Positions 5,950 to 6,181 of a stretch of 6,181 nucleotides of DNA are shown piece by piece (positions within the stretch are counted from its first letter, which is position 1; each line of letters starts with the position of its first letter). The notes beneath the pieces were generated by a model. The model ran no database searches. It had not been told where the DNA came from and was given only the letters and a program-made list of their open reading frames with translations. The position numbers were made by a program, and so were the translations under genes. The DNA is from Acidobacteriota bacterium (lineage in GTDB: Bacteria; Acidobacteriota; Terriglobia; Terriglobales; Acidobacteriaceae): positions 1 to 6,181 of the forward strand of contig JAJZIF010000247.1 in the NCBI GenBank assembly GCA_021810735.1, read 5' to 3'.

Positions 5950-6181
5950 ATGGGACTCGATATTCGATGGCCGCTGGGGCTGCTGTTTTTTGTCACCGGC
6001 GGCATGATGGCCGTCTACGGAGCGGTGACGCACGGCAGCGCTATCTATGAAAAATCTCTGTCCGTGGATATCAATCTGATCTGGGGGCTGGTCCTGCTGG
6101 CCTTTGGTTCCTTCATGCTGCTGCTGGCTTGGAATGCTCGTGGCCGGACGTCCGATGTGCCGCCCGTTCTTACACCCAGCG
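5950..6181 (+). CDS. small membrane protein, 3' end beyond the window
   Basis: The first 77 codons are visible and no stop is reached before the window ends. The protein starts MGLDIRWPLGLLFF and has two hydrophobic segments, about residues 7-25 and 42-61. Between them is a polar stretch with GSAIYEKSLSVDINLIWG (29-46). A soluble, proline-containing tail begins near residue 62 (WNARGRTSD). The gene follows the symporter by 21 bp behind a strong ribosome site, so the two are almost certainly co-transcribed. I recall similar unnamed small proteins beside acidobacterial SSS transporters, from memory only. The placement recalls the DUF4212 small subunit that accompanies some SSS acetate-type carriers, but the sequence does not look like that family. 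A role as accessory or stabilising subunit of the symporter is inference. Confidence 0.8.
   Translation, partial: MGLDIRWPLGLLFFVTGGMMAVYGAVTHGSAIYEKSLSVDINLIWGLVLLAFGSFMLLLAWNARGRTSDVPPVLTPS

Noticed and set aside
1..6181. Defence system, CRISPR array, prophage or insertion sequence
   Set aside because: No spaced direct repeats, transposase, integrase, nuclease or toxin-antitoxin motifs could be recognised; the genes are metabolic, transport or envelope types.

Overview
The window looks like a piece of a moderately GC-rich, Gram-negative bacterial chromosome. My best guess is Acidobacteriota (Terriglobia/Acidobacteriaceae-like). That guess is inference from family resemblance: the long secreted SpoIVB/S55-type protein, the style of the Na+/solute symporter with its small membrane partner, and the small MRMLLKV-type protein all resemble acidobacterial proteins I remember. 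No rRNA, tRNA, phage, transposase or CRISPR sequence is visible.

Layout. The left two thirds is read on the minus strand and the right third on the plus strand. Positions 1-52 may hold the first codons of a minus-strand gene leaving the window. Positions 53-407 have no credible gene but hold repeat-like DNA: a degenerate repeat copy (84-122) and a 104-bp imperfect palindrome (169-272). Next are a small hypothetical protein (408-734, minus), a gap with a second, inverted repeat copy and a strong hairpin (816-884), a zinc-dependent alcohol dehydrogenase (929-1945, minus), and a large secreted SpoIVB/S55-like protein (2024-3898, minus). After a 146-bp divergent gap come a sodium:solute symporter (4045-5928, plus) and, 21 bp behind it, a small two-helix membrane protein cut by the window end (5950-6181, plus).

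How the genes work together. The symporter and the small membrane protein look like one transcription unit and may act together at the inner membrane; the substrate cannot be read from sequence. The S55-like protein should act outside the cytoplasm, and the alcohol dehydrogenase is a cytoplasmic aldehyde/alcohol oxidoreductase. They are 78 bp apart in the same direction, so co-transcription is possible, but no shared pathway is obvious.

I do not see a clear new multi-gene system. The most interesting points are the reversed order of the two SpoIVB catalytic blocks in the S55-like protein (circular permutation relative to Bacillus SpoIVB), the long palindrome at 169-272, the inverted repeat copies on either side of the small hypothetical gene, and the uncharacterised small protein behind the symporter.
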